Source of the DNA: Didymella arachidicola
Lineage: Eukaryota; Ascomycota; Dothideomycetes; Pleosporales; Didymellaceae
Length of the DNA: 64,000 nt
Reading direction: 5' to 3'
Assembly (NCBI GenBank): GCA_016630955.3
Contig: CM049988.1
Coordinates: 2,232,001 to 2,296,000, forward strand
The notes beneath the pieces are model-generated. The model was not told the DNA's origin and did no database searches. It saw nothing but the letters and a program-made list of their open reading frames with translations. The position numbers were made by a program, and so were the translations under genes. This document shows, piece after piece, positions 1 to 9,957 of the stretch (positions are counted from its first letter, which is position 1; the number at the start of each line of letters is the position of its first letter).

Positions 1-434
1 GAGCGAGGAGCGTTGGAGGAGGGGAGGCAGGAGAGTGGCAGGAATTATTTAGCGGCCGGGGCTCGGCGCGTGTTTGCCCGGGCGAGGCTAGGCGGCTTTA
101 GGCGCAGGGCTGTGGGTGCCTGTGGGTGCCTGTGCGTGTGCCTGGTGGAGCTCAGACTGGCTTTCCTGACGCTTTGTTTCTTTGCGCGGCGCGAGAGTAT
201 AACTGCTGCAGTCGCCTCGCGCAGTCTCCGCACACCACCCGGCCTCCCTCTTGCCTGCCATTGAGTCGCGTCTGCCTGCGTGACCTGGACGCGCCCAAGT
301 TTGTGCGCCAAACTCTTGCACCAAGCTTCTTGCACCGTCCTTCTGAGCTTGCGATAGCTGCGCCGCGAACCACTACGAACCACTACGAACCACCGCGAAC
401 CACCGCGCACCACCACAACCCCGACACACACGCC
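1..434 (+). promoter_or_regulatory. 5' flank of the rae1 gene, with simple repeats
   Basis: This GC-rich stretch lies directly upstream of the first gene and carries no convincing reading frame of its own. It holds two simple-repeat patches: copies of GTGGGTGCCT at about 115-134, and a run of roughly 10-bp units related to CGAACCACTA at about 364-415, ending just before the start codon at 435. The second patch probably lies in the 5' untranslated leader. No TATA box was recognised. Confidence 0.45.
364..415 (+). repeat. degenerate 10-bp tandem repeat in the leader
   Basis: About five units of the type CGAACCACTA / CGAACCACCG / CGCACCACCA follow one another just upstream of the rae1 start codon. 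The copies differ by one or two bases. It is a short leader repeat without a known role. Confidence 0.6.
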
Positions 435-1618
435 ATGGCGCTCTTCGGATCCGCGGCCGCAGCGCCGGCGAGCTCCACGACCGGCGACACCAGCAAGGAC
501 GTCGAGGTGCCGCAGAGCCAGCTGCCCTCGGACAGCATCCAGGACCTCGCCTTCTCGCCCGGAGCCGACTACCTCGCCGTCGCGAGCTGGGACAAGAAGG
601 TGTACATTTACGAAATCACGGCCTCGGGCGCGAACGGGAAGTATCTGTTTGAATGCCAGGGGCCGGTGTTGGGCGTTGGCTGGTCCAAGGCGAGCTCTAC
701 ATGATCAGATGTCATACATGCACCAACTAACAACTCGCAGGACGGCACCCGCATCGCGGCAGGCGACTCCACCGGCAACCTCAACATCGTCGACCTCCGC
801 ACCGCCGGCGCAGGCGGGCAGATCCAGGCCCAGCAGGCAAAGGCCCACGACGAGGCCATCAAGTGCGTGCGCTGGTTCCAGACGGGCGGCCAGGACTACG
901 TCGCGACCGGCTCGTGGGACAAGACAGTCAAGTTCTGGGACCTCAAGGGCGCACAGCCAGTCGGCACGCTGCAGTGCCAGGACCGCGTCTACAGCATGGA
1001 CGTCAAGGACCAGCTGCTCGTCGTCGCGACCGCCGAGCGCCACATCAACATGATCAACCTCAACGAGCCCACCAAGATCTACAAGACCATCGTCAGCCCG
1101 CTCAAGTGGCAGACGCGCGTCGTCAGCTGCTTCTCCGACGCTTCGGGCTTCGCCGTCGGCAGCATCGAGGGCCGCTGCGCGATCCAGTACGTCGAGGACA
1201 AGGACACCAGGTATGCACCTCCCCTAAGACCCTGTCACAAACTAAACCCCCCAGCCTCAACTTCTCCTTCAAATGCCACCGCCAGAACGACACCACCCAG
1301 CGCGACGTCGTCAAGGTCTTCTCCGTCAACGCAATCTCCTTCCACCCCCAGCACGGCACATTCAGCACCGCAGGCGCCGACGGCACATTCCACTTCTGGG
1401 ACAAGGACGCCAAGCACCGCCTCAAGGGCTACCCCGAAGTCGGCGGCAGCATCACCGCCACCGCCTTCTCCCGCAACGGCGACATCTTCGCCTACGCCGT
1501 CAGCTACGACTGGAGCAAGGGCTACACGGGGAACAACCCCCAGTACCCCATCAAGCTGAAGCTGCACCCCGTGTCCGGCGACGAGTGCAAGCCCCGCCCC
1601 GGCACCAAGAAGAGGTAA
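435..1618 (+). CDS. rae1: Rae1/Gle2 mRNA export factor (WD40)
   Basis: Predicted WD40 propeller of 362 residues that in other fungi binds Nup98-type nucleoporins at the nuclear pore and supports poly(A) RNA export. Three exons, 435-689, 741-1210 and 1255-1618, join in frame. Visible blades include LAVASWDKKVYIYE (residues about 45-60), ATGSWDKTVKFWDL, VVATAERHINMINL and STAGADGTFHFWDKD, and the C-terminus keeps the family stretch around YDWSKGY and NPQYPIKLKLH. Length agrees with the family (about 350 residues). The first intron (690-740) starts with GC rather than GT; no GT donor preserves the conserved PVLGVGWSKDGT join. The second (1211-1254, 44 nt) is ordinary GT-AG. The next gene is convergent, with 1.2 kb between the ends. 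The gene looks intact. Confidence 0.95.
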
Positions 1619-2299
1619 ACCCGGCTGGACGCGGGGTTCCTCTCTCTTCAAACGACGCGGCTGATGGACATTCCTAAAGTGACTACCCGCGCACCCGACG
1701 AACAGACTCGCCGAGTGTCTCCCCGCGAGGCTCGATACGGCACTAGCTAGCCGTTGCTGACAAAAGAAGAGATGGGATTGTTTTTGTATTGCATTAGCGT
1801 TTCAGACGGATCGGCGTATACGGATCTCGTGGTGGATAGGAAGAATACCATGTCTTGCATCGCTTGTGGCTGCTCATCTTGTGTCATGTCGAGGTGGCTT
1901 GGGTGATGGGATCTATCGTGTAATGTGCAAGCATCTCCTCTTATACACCGTGTCAGATCCGGTCCGGGTTTCGTTTGATAATACTCGAGGGACACGCCGG
2001 ATACAGACTATGGGTTACACCCAGCAACTCACAAATCTACAAAAAGAATAACAGCAGCCCTGTCTTGCGATTATTTCGAGTAAATCCAATCTGTGCACCG
2101 TGGTCATTCTACGTCGCTGTCGCAGCTAACTACAATCAAGTCAAAGCATGCAATTACACTTTCCCCTGTCTCGCTCACAACACTAAACACGCACATCAAC
2201 ACAACCCGCCTTGATTCTCTATCCAGCCCCCCTATTACCTCAACCCCCTTCCCCTCTGTTCTTGTCCATAATACTAAACAGGGAGTGTTGTACTCTTAT

Positions 2300-2331
<32 letters not shown>

Positions 2332-2822
2332 CTTTTAATTCAATATGGACTTGCGATTGCATGCGCACAAGATGGTTATCTAGGTGATAGGCTGGTCTGG
2401 TATAAGACGGGGAGCTGGTTAGGGTGCGGAGGTGGATGGGGGTGTGTACTTTGGGTTGTCCTCGGTGGGAGTAAAAGGCGGTGTGAAGTCGAGGGACTTG
2501 TTGACGCTCAATTGGGTAAGTAAAGTCCGAGATGCACAAAGGATATGGCCATCTCATCTACTTTGATGTTTCATCGCCAGTGTGCAGATAGGGCTGGGAA
2601 CGCTGCTGCTGGTTTGGAATGCTTTCCCTGGCTTACGTGGTGAGGACGAGTTTTTGATGGCTCCAGGCTTTTTTTATCCCAACCCGAGTATTTGCGCTTC
2701 TACTTACCCCTCGGTCTCACACACATGAAAGCAGTCAGTGGAAATAATTATATAGTCATTTCGTCAACGCTCGCTATGCGACATCATAATATTAACAACT
2801 CCCCCATACACTTCCCGCCCAT
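1619..2822. other. convergent intergenic region with a 28-A tract
   Basis: This stretch separates the 3' ends of rae1 (+) and the quinate permease (-), so it should hold both 3' untranslated regions and polyadenylation signals. No coding potential is convincing. The most visible feature is an uninterrupted A28 run at 2304-2331. Confidence 0.6.
2304..2331 (+). repeat. homopolymer A28
   Basis: Twenty-eight consecutive A residues preceded by TTTATA and followed by CTTTTAATT. It may be a simple slippage tract or the tail of an old retrocopy; no flanking target duplication was recognised. Homopolymers of this length are prone to assembly error. Confidence 0.9.
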
Positions 2823-4531
2823 CTAAACATCCTCGCGGTGCTCAAAGTCCTTGGCCTTCTCCTCGTAGATGCCGCCCTCGCGGACCTGCTCCATCTCCTT
2901 GAGGCGCTCGAGCATCATCGGGTGCGCTTTGTGAATCGGCTTGATTTCGAACAGCTCGTCCATGCGCTCGAGCGGGATGCCCTTTGTCTCGGGGATGAGG
3001 AAGAAGACGAACGGAATGGAGAGGATCATCAGCGAGGCGAAGAAGAAGTACACGCCGTAGCTCATGGTGAGGAACATTTGCGGCGTGAAGCGCGAGATGA
3101 TGAAGTTCCAGAACCTGGTGTTGTTAGTGCGTGCTTGTTACGCGTGTGCTGCGCGACTTACCAGTTGTTGGCCGCTGCGGATGCTTGGCCCAGCGAGCGC
3201 GTCTGCTGCGAGAACATCTCCGAGTTGATGACCCATGGTGTGCCGTTCCAGGATGGGGTGTAGAAAAAGGTCCACAGGTAGAAGAAGAAGATGGCTGCGA
3301 TGCCGCCAGGGGGGAGCTTTTCGCCCGTCGCCGAGGTGCCGTGCAGCTTGATGTACGCGCCAATGATCCACATGCAGACAGAACCTCCTGCGGCGCCGAT
3401 CATGAGGAGCTTGGTGCGACCGAGGTGGTCGATTAGGTAGAGAAGCCAGACGACTGTGACCGCTGTCTTGACCACGCCAAAGAGGCCCGTGGTGAAGAAA
3501 CCGGTGTTGGTGCCTGTGATGCCGATGGACTTGAAGACTGTCGGTGAATAATAGTTGATTGCATTAATTCCGCTTCCGTTTTGCCAAAGGAAGAGCATGC
3601 CACCAAGGAAGAGCCTGTATTGGACCTTGCGTTGCTTGACAGCCTTGAAGGGGGCCCAAAAGCCGGGGCCGACAACCATGCGGTCGTGCTCGATCTCAGC
3701 GTCGATAGCGGCAATTTCCTCAACCATATAGGGATGGGTAGACTCGAGATTGCGAATCCAACACAGATCCTTGATAGCCCTCTCACGGTCACCGCGTGCA
3801 AACTGCCAGCGGGGGGACTCCCTCAGCCAGACGGCGCCCATCAGAAGCAGACCGGCGGGGATGAGCTGAACGGCGAAGGGAATCATCCACTGGCGAGTGG
3901 AAGGACCCATTGTCTCGACGAGGCCATAGTTGATCCAGAAACCAACCAGCCCACCAATCTGCCATCCAAGCTCGTAGATACCAACAAGACGACCACGGAC
4001 CGCAGGAGGTGACAGTTCGGAGATGTAGATCGGGACCATGTTACTGGCAGCACCGACACCCAGACCGGCCAAAACACGGCCACCAATGATCAAGCCAAGC
4101 CCACGGTCGCCATTTGCGCCCAACATCATGCCCGCACCGAGGATGAAGACCATGGTCCAGATGAGCAGAGTGATCCTACGACCGAGATAGTAGGACGTGA
4201 TGTAAGCTCCAAAAGCGCCGAAGAAAGCACCAGCCTGGTAGACAGAGACAATGTTCGCCTTCTTCAGGGCTAGCTCAGAAGCTGAAATTTGAGTGGGTGC
4301 CGAGAGTTTGAATTCTGAGACGAAGGATGGGAGCGCAAGGGTGGTTCCAATGAAAGCAGAATCATAACCGATCTGATGCAGTATTAGAGGATTTTTATTT
4401 CAAACACCATTGATGCTGTCAGGACTTGCCATGCATGATGCGAAAGATGCAACTGATGCTGCGGCGTAGACGCGCCAATTGTAGACCTGCTTAGGCGTGG
4501 GCCTATCTTCGACGAGAGTGAGGAGACCCAT
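2823..4531 (-). CDS. qutD: quinate permease (MFS sugar-transporter family)
   Basis: Predicted plasma-membrane proton symporter for quinate, 534 residues, matching the length of Aspergillus QutD and Neurospora Qa-y. Exons on the minus strand are 4531-4430, 4372-3162 and 3114-2823. The N-terminus MGLLTLVEDRPTPK, followed by VYNWRVYAA and the split motif SCM/IGYDSAFIGTT, is characteristic of the quinate permease clade. Sugar-porter signatures are visible: GGRVLAGLGVGAASN, ELSPPAVRGRLVG, RESPRWQFARGD, NGSGINAINYYSP and PETKGIPLERMDELFE. About twelve membrane spans are expected. The first intron (4373-4429) begins G|GCAAGT, a GC-AG intron with otherwise perfect donor consensus; the second (3115-3161) is GT-AG. 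It is divergently transcribed from quinate dehydrogenase across 849 bp, a typical fungal quinate gene arrangement. Substrate is inferred from family and neighbour. Confidence 0.93.
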
Positions 4532-5380
4532 GATGAAAATCTAGTCGTCCTGTCCGGTCGTCGACGTGATGGATGAGGAACCTGGGGTTCTGACGATCTT
4601 TTGAGAAGAAAGAAAGGACCGGCTTTAGAGGAGTGCCTAAGTCTGAAGATTCTTCGCCTCCGAGCCCGGACTCTAATAGTCGTGCAGGGCTAAAAGCTAC
4701 CCCGGAATCTCGTCCTCGTGGGGAGCTAGTCAGTTGCTGAGATGTGCAACGGCGTGCAGGCGAGACCCCAGACAATGCCCAGACTGTCCATCTCTCCAGG
4801 TCTTATCCGCGCACGACCCCGTGGAGGCGCCACGACGATAGACCTGGGGACTTCCCCGCAATGGATAGAGATCACCAATAGCATTGCTAGATCGGTGTGG
4901 CTGTCATCCAGGATAAAAGTTTGTCAGGTTCCTGTAAGCCAGGTGCTGCGAGCCTCTGACTTGGTCCGGAGACAGATTATGATTGCGGTGTGATCATTGG
5001 CGGCGGCCCAAGGTCGGCCTAGCGCACGAGTCCATAGCTTGGCCGTGGATAAAGGCTTCCGATCTCGGAAGATGTCTCTGCCCACTGGGCGTGTTCCAGT
5101 TACCAAGCCATCTGAAGCATCGTGTGCAAGAGAGCAGGGTGAGCGTCGTGGTTGTATATATGTAGGAAAATCCTTTACCCGCACGTCCCAATTCTGCCCC
5201 AAACCTCCCCACAACACTCCACAACGCGTGTGTACTCGTTGGAAAAGGAATCCGTTAGAACGTATGGAGGAGCCTTAATCACCTAGTTTTCGTTCAGGGC
5301 TTGCTCCGTCTCTCTGCCACTCTCTTGTCGTGATCCGTTTTTGGAGCAACTGCCACCACGAGCGTGTAAATAAACTCACA
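4532..5380. promoter_or_regulatory. bidirectional promoter of the quinate permease/dehydrogenase pair
   Basis: The 849 bp between the two start codons must contain both promoters. Three half-sites of the GGATAA/TTATCC type are present: TTATCC at 4803-4808, GGATAA at 4911-4916 and GGATAA at 5047-5052. The segment 4911-4926 matches 13 of 16 positions of the published QA-1F activator consensus GGRTAARYRYTTATCC. This suggests induction by a QutA/QA-1F type activator, which is not encoded in this window. A TATATAT stretch lies near 5155. Regulation is inferred. Confidence 0.5.
4911..4926 (+). promoter_or_regulatory. candidate QutA/QA-1F activator site
   Basis: GGATAAAAGTTTGTCA agrees with the 16-bp consensus GGRTAARYRYTTATCC at 13 positions, with a strong left half and a weak right half. 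It lies midway between the divergent quinate genes, where such sites are expected. Binding is unproven. Confidence 0.4.
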
Positions 5381-6389
5381 ATGTCCTCCACAACTACAAA
5401 ACAGCAGACCGTCGTGCCAGACACATCGAGTGTCGAGCGTCATGGCTACCTCTTCGGTTTCCCAATCGCACATTCCATGAGCCCGTTATTCCATAACACA
5501 GTATACGCAGACCTGGGGTTGGACTGGAACCAATTCTATCTAGAGTCGACAGATATGGAGCTTTTTAAGAAGCTCAGGCAGGATCCCAAGTTCTACGGTA
5601 AGCATCGACGTCTTTGTAGCGCTCCTTGGCGTGAAGCTCATAAGCATTCCAGGCGCATCAGTGACAATGCCGCACAAGATGGCTATCCTGCCACACCTGG
5701 ACGAAATCACAGACGAAGGCAGGGAGGTCGGCGCTGTAAACACTCTCTTCCTCAAGGAGGACCCCACAACAGGGAAGCGGTTGTTCTGCGGCACCAACAC
5801 TGATGTGATTGGCGTACGAGATGCCTTTGTCTACAACGTCAAGGATGCAGCAGCAATCTACGAGAACCGGCCCGCCATGGTGGTAGGAGGCGGTGGTGCG
5901 GCCCGAAGCGCAGTGTACGCGCTACGGAAATGGATGAAGGCCACCAAGATCTACCTGGTCAACCGAGATCGCAATGAAGTCAAGGCCGTCATCGACGAGT
6001 GCACAGCGCAAGGATTTGGCGACTCCCTCATCGACGTCTCGACCGTTGCGCAAGCCGAGGAGCTCGAGGGCGTCGGTGCAATCGTCTCGTGCGTACCCGA
6101 CTTCCCACCCAAGACAGTAGAAGAGAAGGAGGCTAGGGCTGTGCTTGAGGCCTTCTTGAACAGGCCACACAAGGGAGCTATCCTGGAGATGTGCTATCAT
6201 CCTTCACCCTGGACCGAGATTGCGGGACTTAGCGAGAAGGCCGGCTGGCAGCTCATTCTGGGCACAGAAGCTATGATCTACCAGGGTCTTGAGCAGGACA
6301 GGTACTGGACAGGAAAGCCGGTGTCTGAGCTGCCCAAGGCCAAGGTGCAGGCGGTCATCGCGGCGAAGCTGGCTGAGGCGCGGCACTAG
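5381..6389 (+). CDS. qutB: quinate dehydrogenase (shikimate dehydrogenase family)
   Basis: Predicted NAD(P)-dependent enzyme oxidising quinate to 3-dehydroquinate, the first step of quinate catabolism; 317 residues from exons 5381-5597 and 5653-6389 (intron 5598-5652, GTAAGC...CCAG). The substrate site is complete: HSMSPLFHN near residue 30, catalytic Lys81 in VTMPHK, Asn102 in AVNT and Asp123 in GTNTDVIG. The Rossmann loop GGGGAARS starts at residue 151, followed by LVNRD at 173-177, where an Asp after Asn-Arg may favour NAD over NADP. The C-terminal LGTEAMIYQG block is intact. The ATG at 5381 is the first that gives a family-like N-terminus. A single-function protein of this length next to a quinate permease points to QutB/Qa-3 rather than biosynthetic shikimate dehydrogenase, which fungi carry inside AROM. 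Confidence 0.93.
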
Positions 6390-6541
6390 TTAGGTTGGCA
6401 GGTGCACGAAAAGTCTCAGTTCTTCTTTGATACTTCGTATTAATATTAGGTATAGAATACAGTGTTGCAATGCCGAATATGACGATTCTCGTTTGAAGGC
6501 TTGTTGCTGAGGTTATTCGACACGCGATTCCGCGGACCATA

Positions 6542-6582
6542 CCGTGTCCGTGCACCCAATGCACGGATTCAACCAATGCACG
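6542..6582 (+). repeat. left terminal inverted repeat of element A
   Basis: 41 bp beginning CCGTGTCCGTGCACCCAATG, preceded by target TA at 6540-6541. It pairs with 12622-12662 with a single mismatch (G versus A at the ninth base). Confidence 0.93.
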
Positions 6583-6713
6583 CCTCAACGCCTTCACGGC
6601 TGGCATAAAATTGAGGCTGTAGAGCCACCCACAATAGCTATTATCATGAGATAAGTTGGTGGAGTGATATATAGGCCTTTGCTATAATATTCTCTCATAC
6701 AAGTTAATTATAT

Positions 6714-7276
6714 AGAGTCGCTGTTCTGCCGCTGCGGGTAGTGTGGGTGCGAGGTGCGGCAGGAGGCTCTGCAGCAACACCACCACGCCGTGCAGCCACT
6801 GCACCATGATTCTGCTTCTTTCTTAGTGCTGCAGACTGTGAAACCTTGTGCTTGCCTCTTTAGGGTAATTGTATGGCTTTTACAGCGTCGCGGGCTAGTT
6901 TATCACGCTCTCTTTGAGCCTTGCGTTCCTCTATAGCTGCTCGCTCCTCTGCCCGGGCCTGGTCTCTCGCTGCCTTCTCCCTCATCCGCTGTTAACGCTT
7001 TTCTTCTGCAATCTTCTCGTTATAGAGCTTACTAACAGCGGCTAACTCCTTCATCTCGACCCTTTTCAGCTCCTCCTCCTGCCTCTCTTGTTCTTGAACA
7101 GCCATGCGAGCTCGCGCCTACCGGAAGGCCCGAGGAGACCACATCACTGCACCACCATGATACTCTTGATGCTGCTGCAGGTCTAACTGCCTATTAGGTT
7201 GCTTCTGGCGCTTCTTGTCCTAGTATAGCTTCTTGCGCAGGGCATCTAGTTCGGCCTAAAGTAGCTCTACTTGAGA
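6714..7276 (-). pseudogene. C-terminal remnant of element A transposase
   Basis: Read on the minus strand, this piece encodes a charged, coiled-coil-like tail similar to that of element B: the stretch QEYHGGAVMWSPRAFR, then SKLYNEKIAEEKR and KAIQLP blocks, each with a close counterpart in B. It is interrupted by several stops, for example TAA after AEEKR and in LP*RGKHK where B has LSQKGKRK, so a glutamine codon became a stop. The piece ends where B inserted at the TA at 7277. It belongs to the same gene as 9393-9831 and 11692-12572. Confidence 0.85.
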
Positions 7277-7278
7277 TA

Positions 7279-7319
7279 CCGTGTCCGTGCACTCAATGCG
7301 CGCCGACGCTCAACGCGCG
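7279..7319 (+). repeat. left terminal inverted repeat of element B
   Basis: 41 bp starting CCGTGTCCGTGCACTCAATG, an exact reverse complement of 9350-9390, flanked by TA. Confidence 0.95.
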
Positions 7320-7366
7320 GATAACCCAAAAACGCGATAACTTCTTCACAACACAACACTACACCT

Positions 7367-9238
7367 ATGGCTCCAATTGATGACGCGCTTGCTGAGATTA
7401 ACGCCCTACAGCCTGGCGAGGAATTAATATATACAAAGATAGCTGAAAAACATGGTGTTGTACGCTCAACTTTGACGCGGAGGCACCAACGCCTTTCACA
7501 ACCCCGCAAAGCCGCGTCAATAGAACGACGAAAACTCACCCCACAACAAGAGAAGCAGCTTATACATCACATACAAGAGCTAACAGAGCGAGGTCTGCCT
7601 CCTGGAAGGCCTCTTGTACAAAAATACGCGTCCCAGATTGCTTAAAAACCTGTCTTCGAAGGCTAGGTTACCCGCTTCCTCCACCGTCACCCTGAGCAAC
7701 TAGTCTCTAAGTGGACAACCAGCATGGATCGCAATCGTCACCAAGCTGACTCAGGGGCTAAGTATAGCCTCTACTTTGATCTTCTACACTCCAAATTCGC
7801 CGAGTACGACGTTGAGCCACGGCACACATACAATATAGATGAGAAGGGCTTCTTGATTGGCGTCACAGGTCGTTCAAAACGGGTGTTCAGTAAACAGATG
7901 TGGGTTAAAAAGAGGGTCAGAGAAGCTATACAAGATGGCTCTCGTAAGTGGATAACCCTCCTAGCGTGTGTGTGTGCCGATAGATCAGCGTTGCCGCCAA
8001 GCCTCATCTACACGTCGGCCAGCAATGATATACAACCAAGTTGGGTGGAGGAAATCAAGCCAGGGGAACACTCAGTATTAGTCAGCTCATCTCCCTCCGG
8101 CTGGACGAACGACGATATTGGCCTTGCTTGGTTGGAACAGGTGTTTGATCGCTACACCAAGCACAAAGCTCGACGTCAGTACCGGGTACTTATACTGGAC
8201 GGGCACGGGTCACATACAAGACCTGCTTTTATTGACTATTGTCACAAGAACAAGATACTCCTGGCTATCTTTCCTCCCCATTCAACCCACACGTTGCAGC
8301 CGCTTGACGTGTGCTTGTTTAAGCCTCTCTCACAGGCTTACTCCAACGAGCTCACAGCTTTCCTTGAAATAAGCCAGGGGCTATCGGCTATAAAGAAGGG
8401 AGACTTCTTCCCCCTATTCTGGAAGGCGTGGCAGTCCTCATTCAAGGAAACTACTATAATCAACTCCTTCAAAGTCACTGGTATATGGCCCCCTGACCCC
8501 TCTGTTATACTTAAAAGGTTCGACAACACTACCTCCAACGACCAAGGCTCACGAGAGAGCTCAACGTCAGTACTCAGCGCGTCTGATTGGAGGAAGATGA
8601 GACGTATAGTCAATGAGCAGGTCAAGGATCACCAGAATAAAGACGTACACCGGCTTGTTGAAGCAATTCACACACTTTCAGCCCGTGTCAATCTTCTTAC
8701 ACACCAAAACGAGGGACTCCAGCAGCACATACTAGATCAAAAGAAGCACAAGAAGCGTGGCAAGCCCCTAAGTCTCCAACAACGTAAGGAGTATCACGGT
8801 GGCTCGATCTTTTGGTCCCCAAGAAAGGTCAGGGAGTCACAGTACCGTCAACAAGTCTATGAGCGTGAGAAGCTTGAACAACAACTCCAAAAGAGTGAGA
8901 TGAAGAAGCTTAGGGCTGCCAATAAGCTATACAATGAGAAGATAGCTCAGGAGAAGCGTGAGGCCGCAGCAGCAGCTAAGGCAGCCCGTGTAAAGGAGAA
9001 GGCTGAACAGGCAGCTGAAAAACAGCGTCAGAAAGAGGCTTACAACGCTACTAAAGCTATACAATTATCCCAAAAGGGTAAGCGTAAAGCTTTAACAGCA
9101 CTTACACAGAAGCAGAAGCGTCAGAAACGTGTTAGTAATGCTATAGGTGGTGGTAACGTCGCGGACGTCACCTTATCCCCTACACCAATCACGACGTCGC
9201 GCGGCCGCAACGTCAGGCTTCCAAGTAAATACAAATAA
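7367..9238 (+). pseudogene. element B transposase (DDE_1/CENP-B-like) with two in-frame stops
   Basis: A single 624-codon frame encodes a pogo/Fot1-family transposase, apart from TAA at codon 93 (7643-7645) and TAG at codon 100 (7664-7666). The N-terminal part (residues 1-90) is a helix-turn-helix of the psq/CENP-B kind. After the stops the frame continues with VTRFLHRHPEQLVSKW, then the catalytic acidic motifs HTYNIDEKGF, LILDGHGSH and HTLQPLDVCLFKPL. The C-terminal third is a Lys/Glu/Gln-rich coiled coil. The two stops replace residues that related transposases keep (a Gln/Arg position and the Trp before VTRF), and both fit C-to-T changes at CpA on one or other strand. A 51-nt GT...AG interval (7616-7666) would remove both stops, but it would also delete conserved residues, so I favour mutation over splicing. 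Confidence 0.88.
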
Positions 9239-9349
9239 GCCAAATTAATCGCAAGCATCGCTATACTACTCCACTACAAGAACTTGTGATAATAGCTATT
9301 GTAGGTGGCTCTATAGCCTCATTTTTGTGTTTCCTGTGAGGTGCCAAGG

Positions 9350-9390
9350 CGCGCGTTGAGCGTCGGCGCGCATTGAGTGCACGGACACGG
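9350..9390 (-). repeat. right terminal inverted repeat of element B
   Basis: Exact 41-bp inverted copy of 7279-7319, followed by TA at 9391-9392. Confidence 0.95.
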
Positions 9391-9392
9391 TA

Positions 9393-9831
9393 ATAGATAG
9401 TGGATAGTTTGCCCCAGCTTCCGCGCACCTACACTGCGCGAATCCTTTATCTCTGCATAAAGGGTAGTGCAAGCTTTAAGCCAGTCCTTGGCAGAATAAG
9501 CTGTAGAACTAGAGGAGAGTAAGAGTAAGCCACTAGGGCTTTTGTGGCGGAATCTATCGAGTATAACGTCGGGGTTTATTAGGGATATGCTAGTAGCTGT
9601 AAAGGCCTTAAGTATAAGATCTTCCCTAAACGTGTGTACCTAGGCAGGCTAAAATAAGGCAAAGAAGTCACCTTTTAACAGTAGGGAGAGGCCTTAAGAC
9701 TGCTGTAGGTAGTTGTCGAGTTTAGAGGCGTAGCTAGAGGAGAGAGGCTTAAAGCAGACAACATCTAGCGGCTGCAGTGTCCAGGTACTGTAAGGGGGTA
9801 ATACTGCTAGTATAATTCGATTGTAGTAACG
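9393..9831 (-). pseudogene. middle remnant of element A transposase
   Basis: On the minus strand this fragment encodes the third catalytic motif region, LPPYSTWTLQPLDVVCFKPL, followed by SYASKLDNYLQQS and GDFFALF, all aligned with the corresponding part of element B (HTLQPLDVCLFKPL, SNELTAFLEIS, GDFFPLFWKAW). Stops interrupt it after LQQS and in the GDFFALF region. It is bounded by element C above and element B below. Confidence 0.85.
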
Positions 9832-9833
9832 TA

Positions 9834-9885
9834 CCTCACGGGCGAGCCGCCCACACGGGCGAGTCGCCCACTTTTGCCAAGACCC
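9834..9885 (+). repeat. left terminal inverted repeat of element C
   Basis: 52 bp beginning CCTCACGGGCGAGCCGCCCA and ending TTGCCAAGACCC; exact inverted match to 11638-11689. It has internal near-duplicates of a GC-rich unit. Confidence 0.95.
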
Positions 9886-9957
9886 TACCAAACCTCACCC
9901 TGTTATGGCACAAAACACCACACTCTGGCCCTGCACAAGGCAGAACAGGTCGTAATA

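Larger units (their letters stand above)
7279..9390 (+). mobile_element. Fot1/pogo-type transposon B, nested in A
   Basis: A 2,112-bp element bounded by perfect 41-bp inverted repeats (7279-7319 and 9350-9390) and TA duplications at 7277-7278 and 9391-9392. It sits inside the decayed transposase of A, in opposite orientation, and carries one long plus-strand transposase frame. Identical terminal repeats and a nearly open frame say it arrived well after A. Its outer end shares 14 bases with A. Confidence 0.95.

Noticed and set aside
45..431. 128-codon minus frame upstream of rae1
   Set aside because: Arises from the GC-rich leader and its 10-bp repeats; no protein-like motif.
5330..5380. upstream extension of quinate dehydrogenase
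   Set aside because: Begins at a GTG and adds a stretch unlike the family; the ATG at 5381 has the right context.
9694..9891. 65-codon frame crossing the A/C boundary
   Set aside because: Chimeric frame created by insertion of element C into element A; not a gene.
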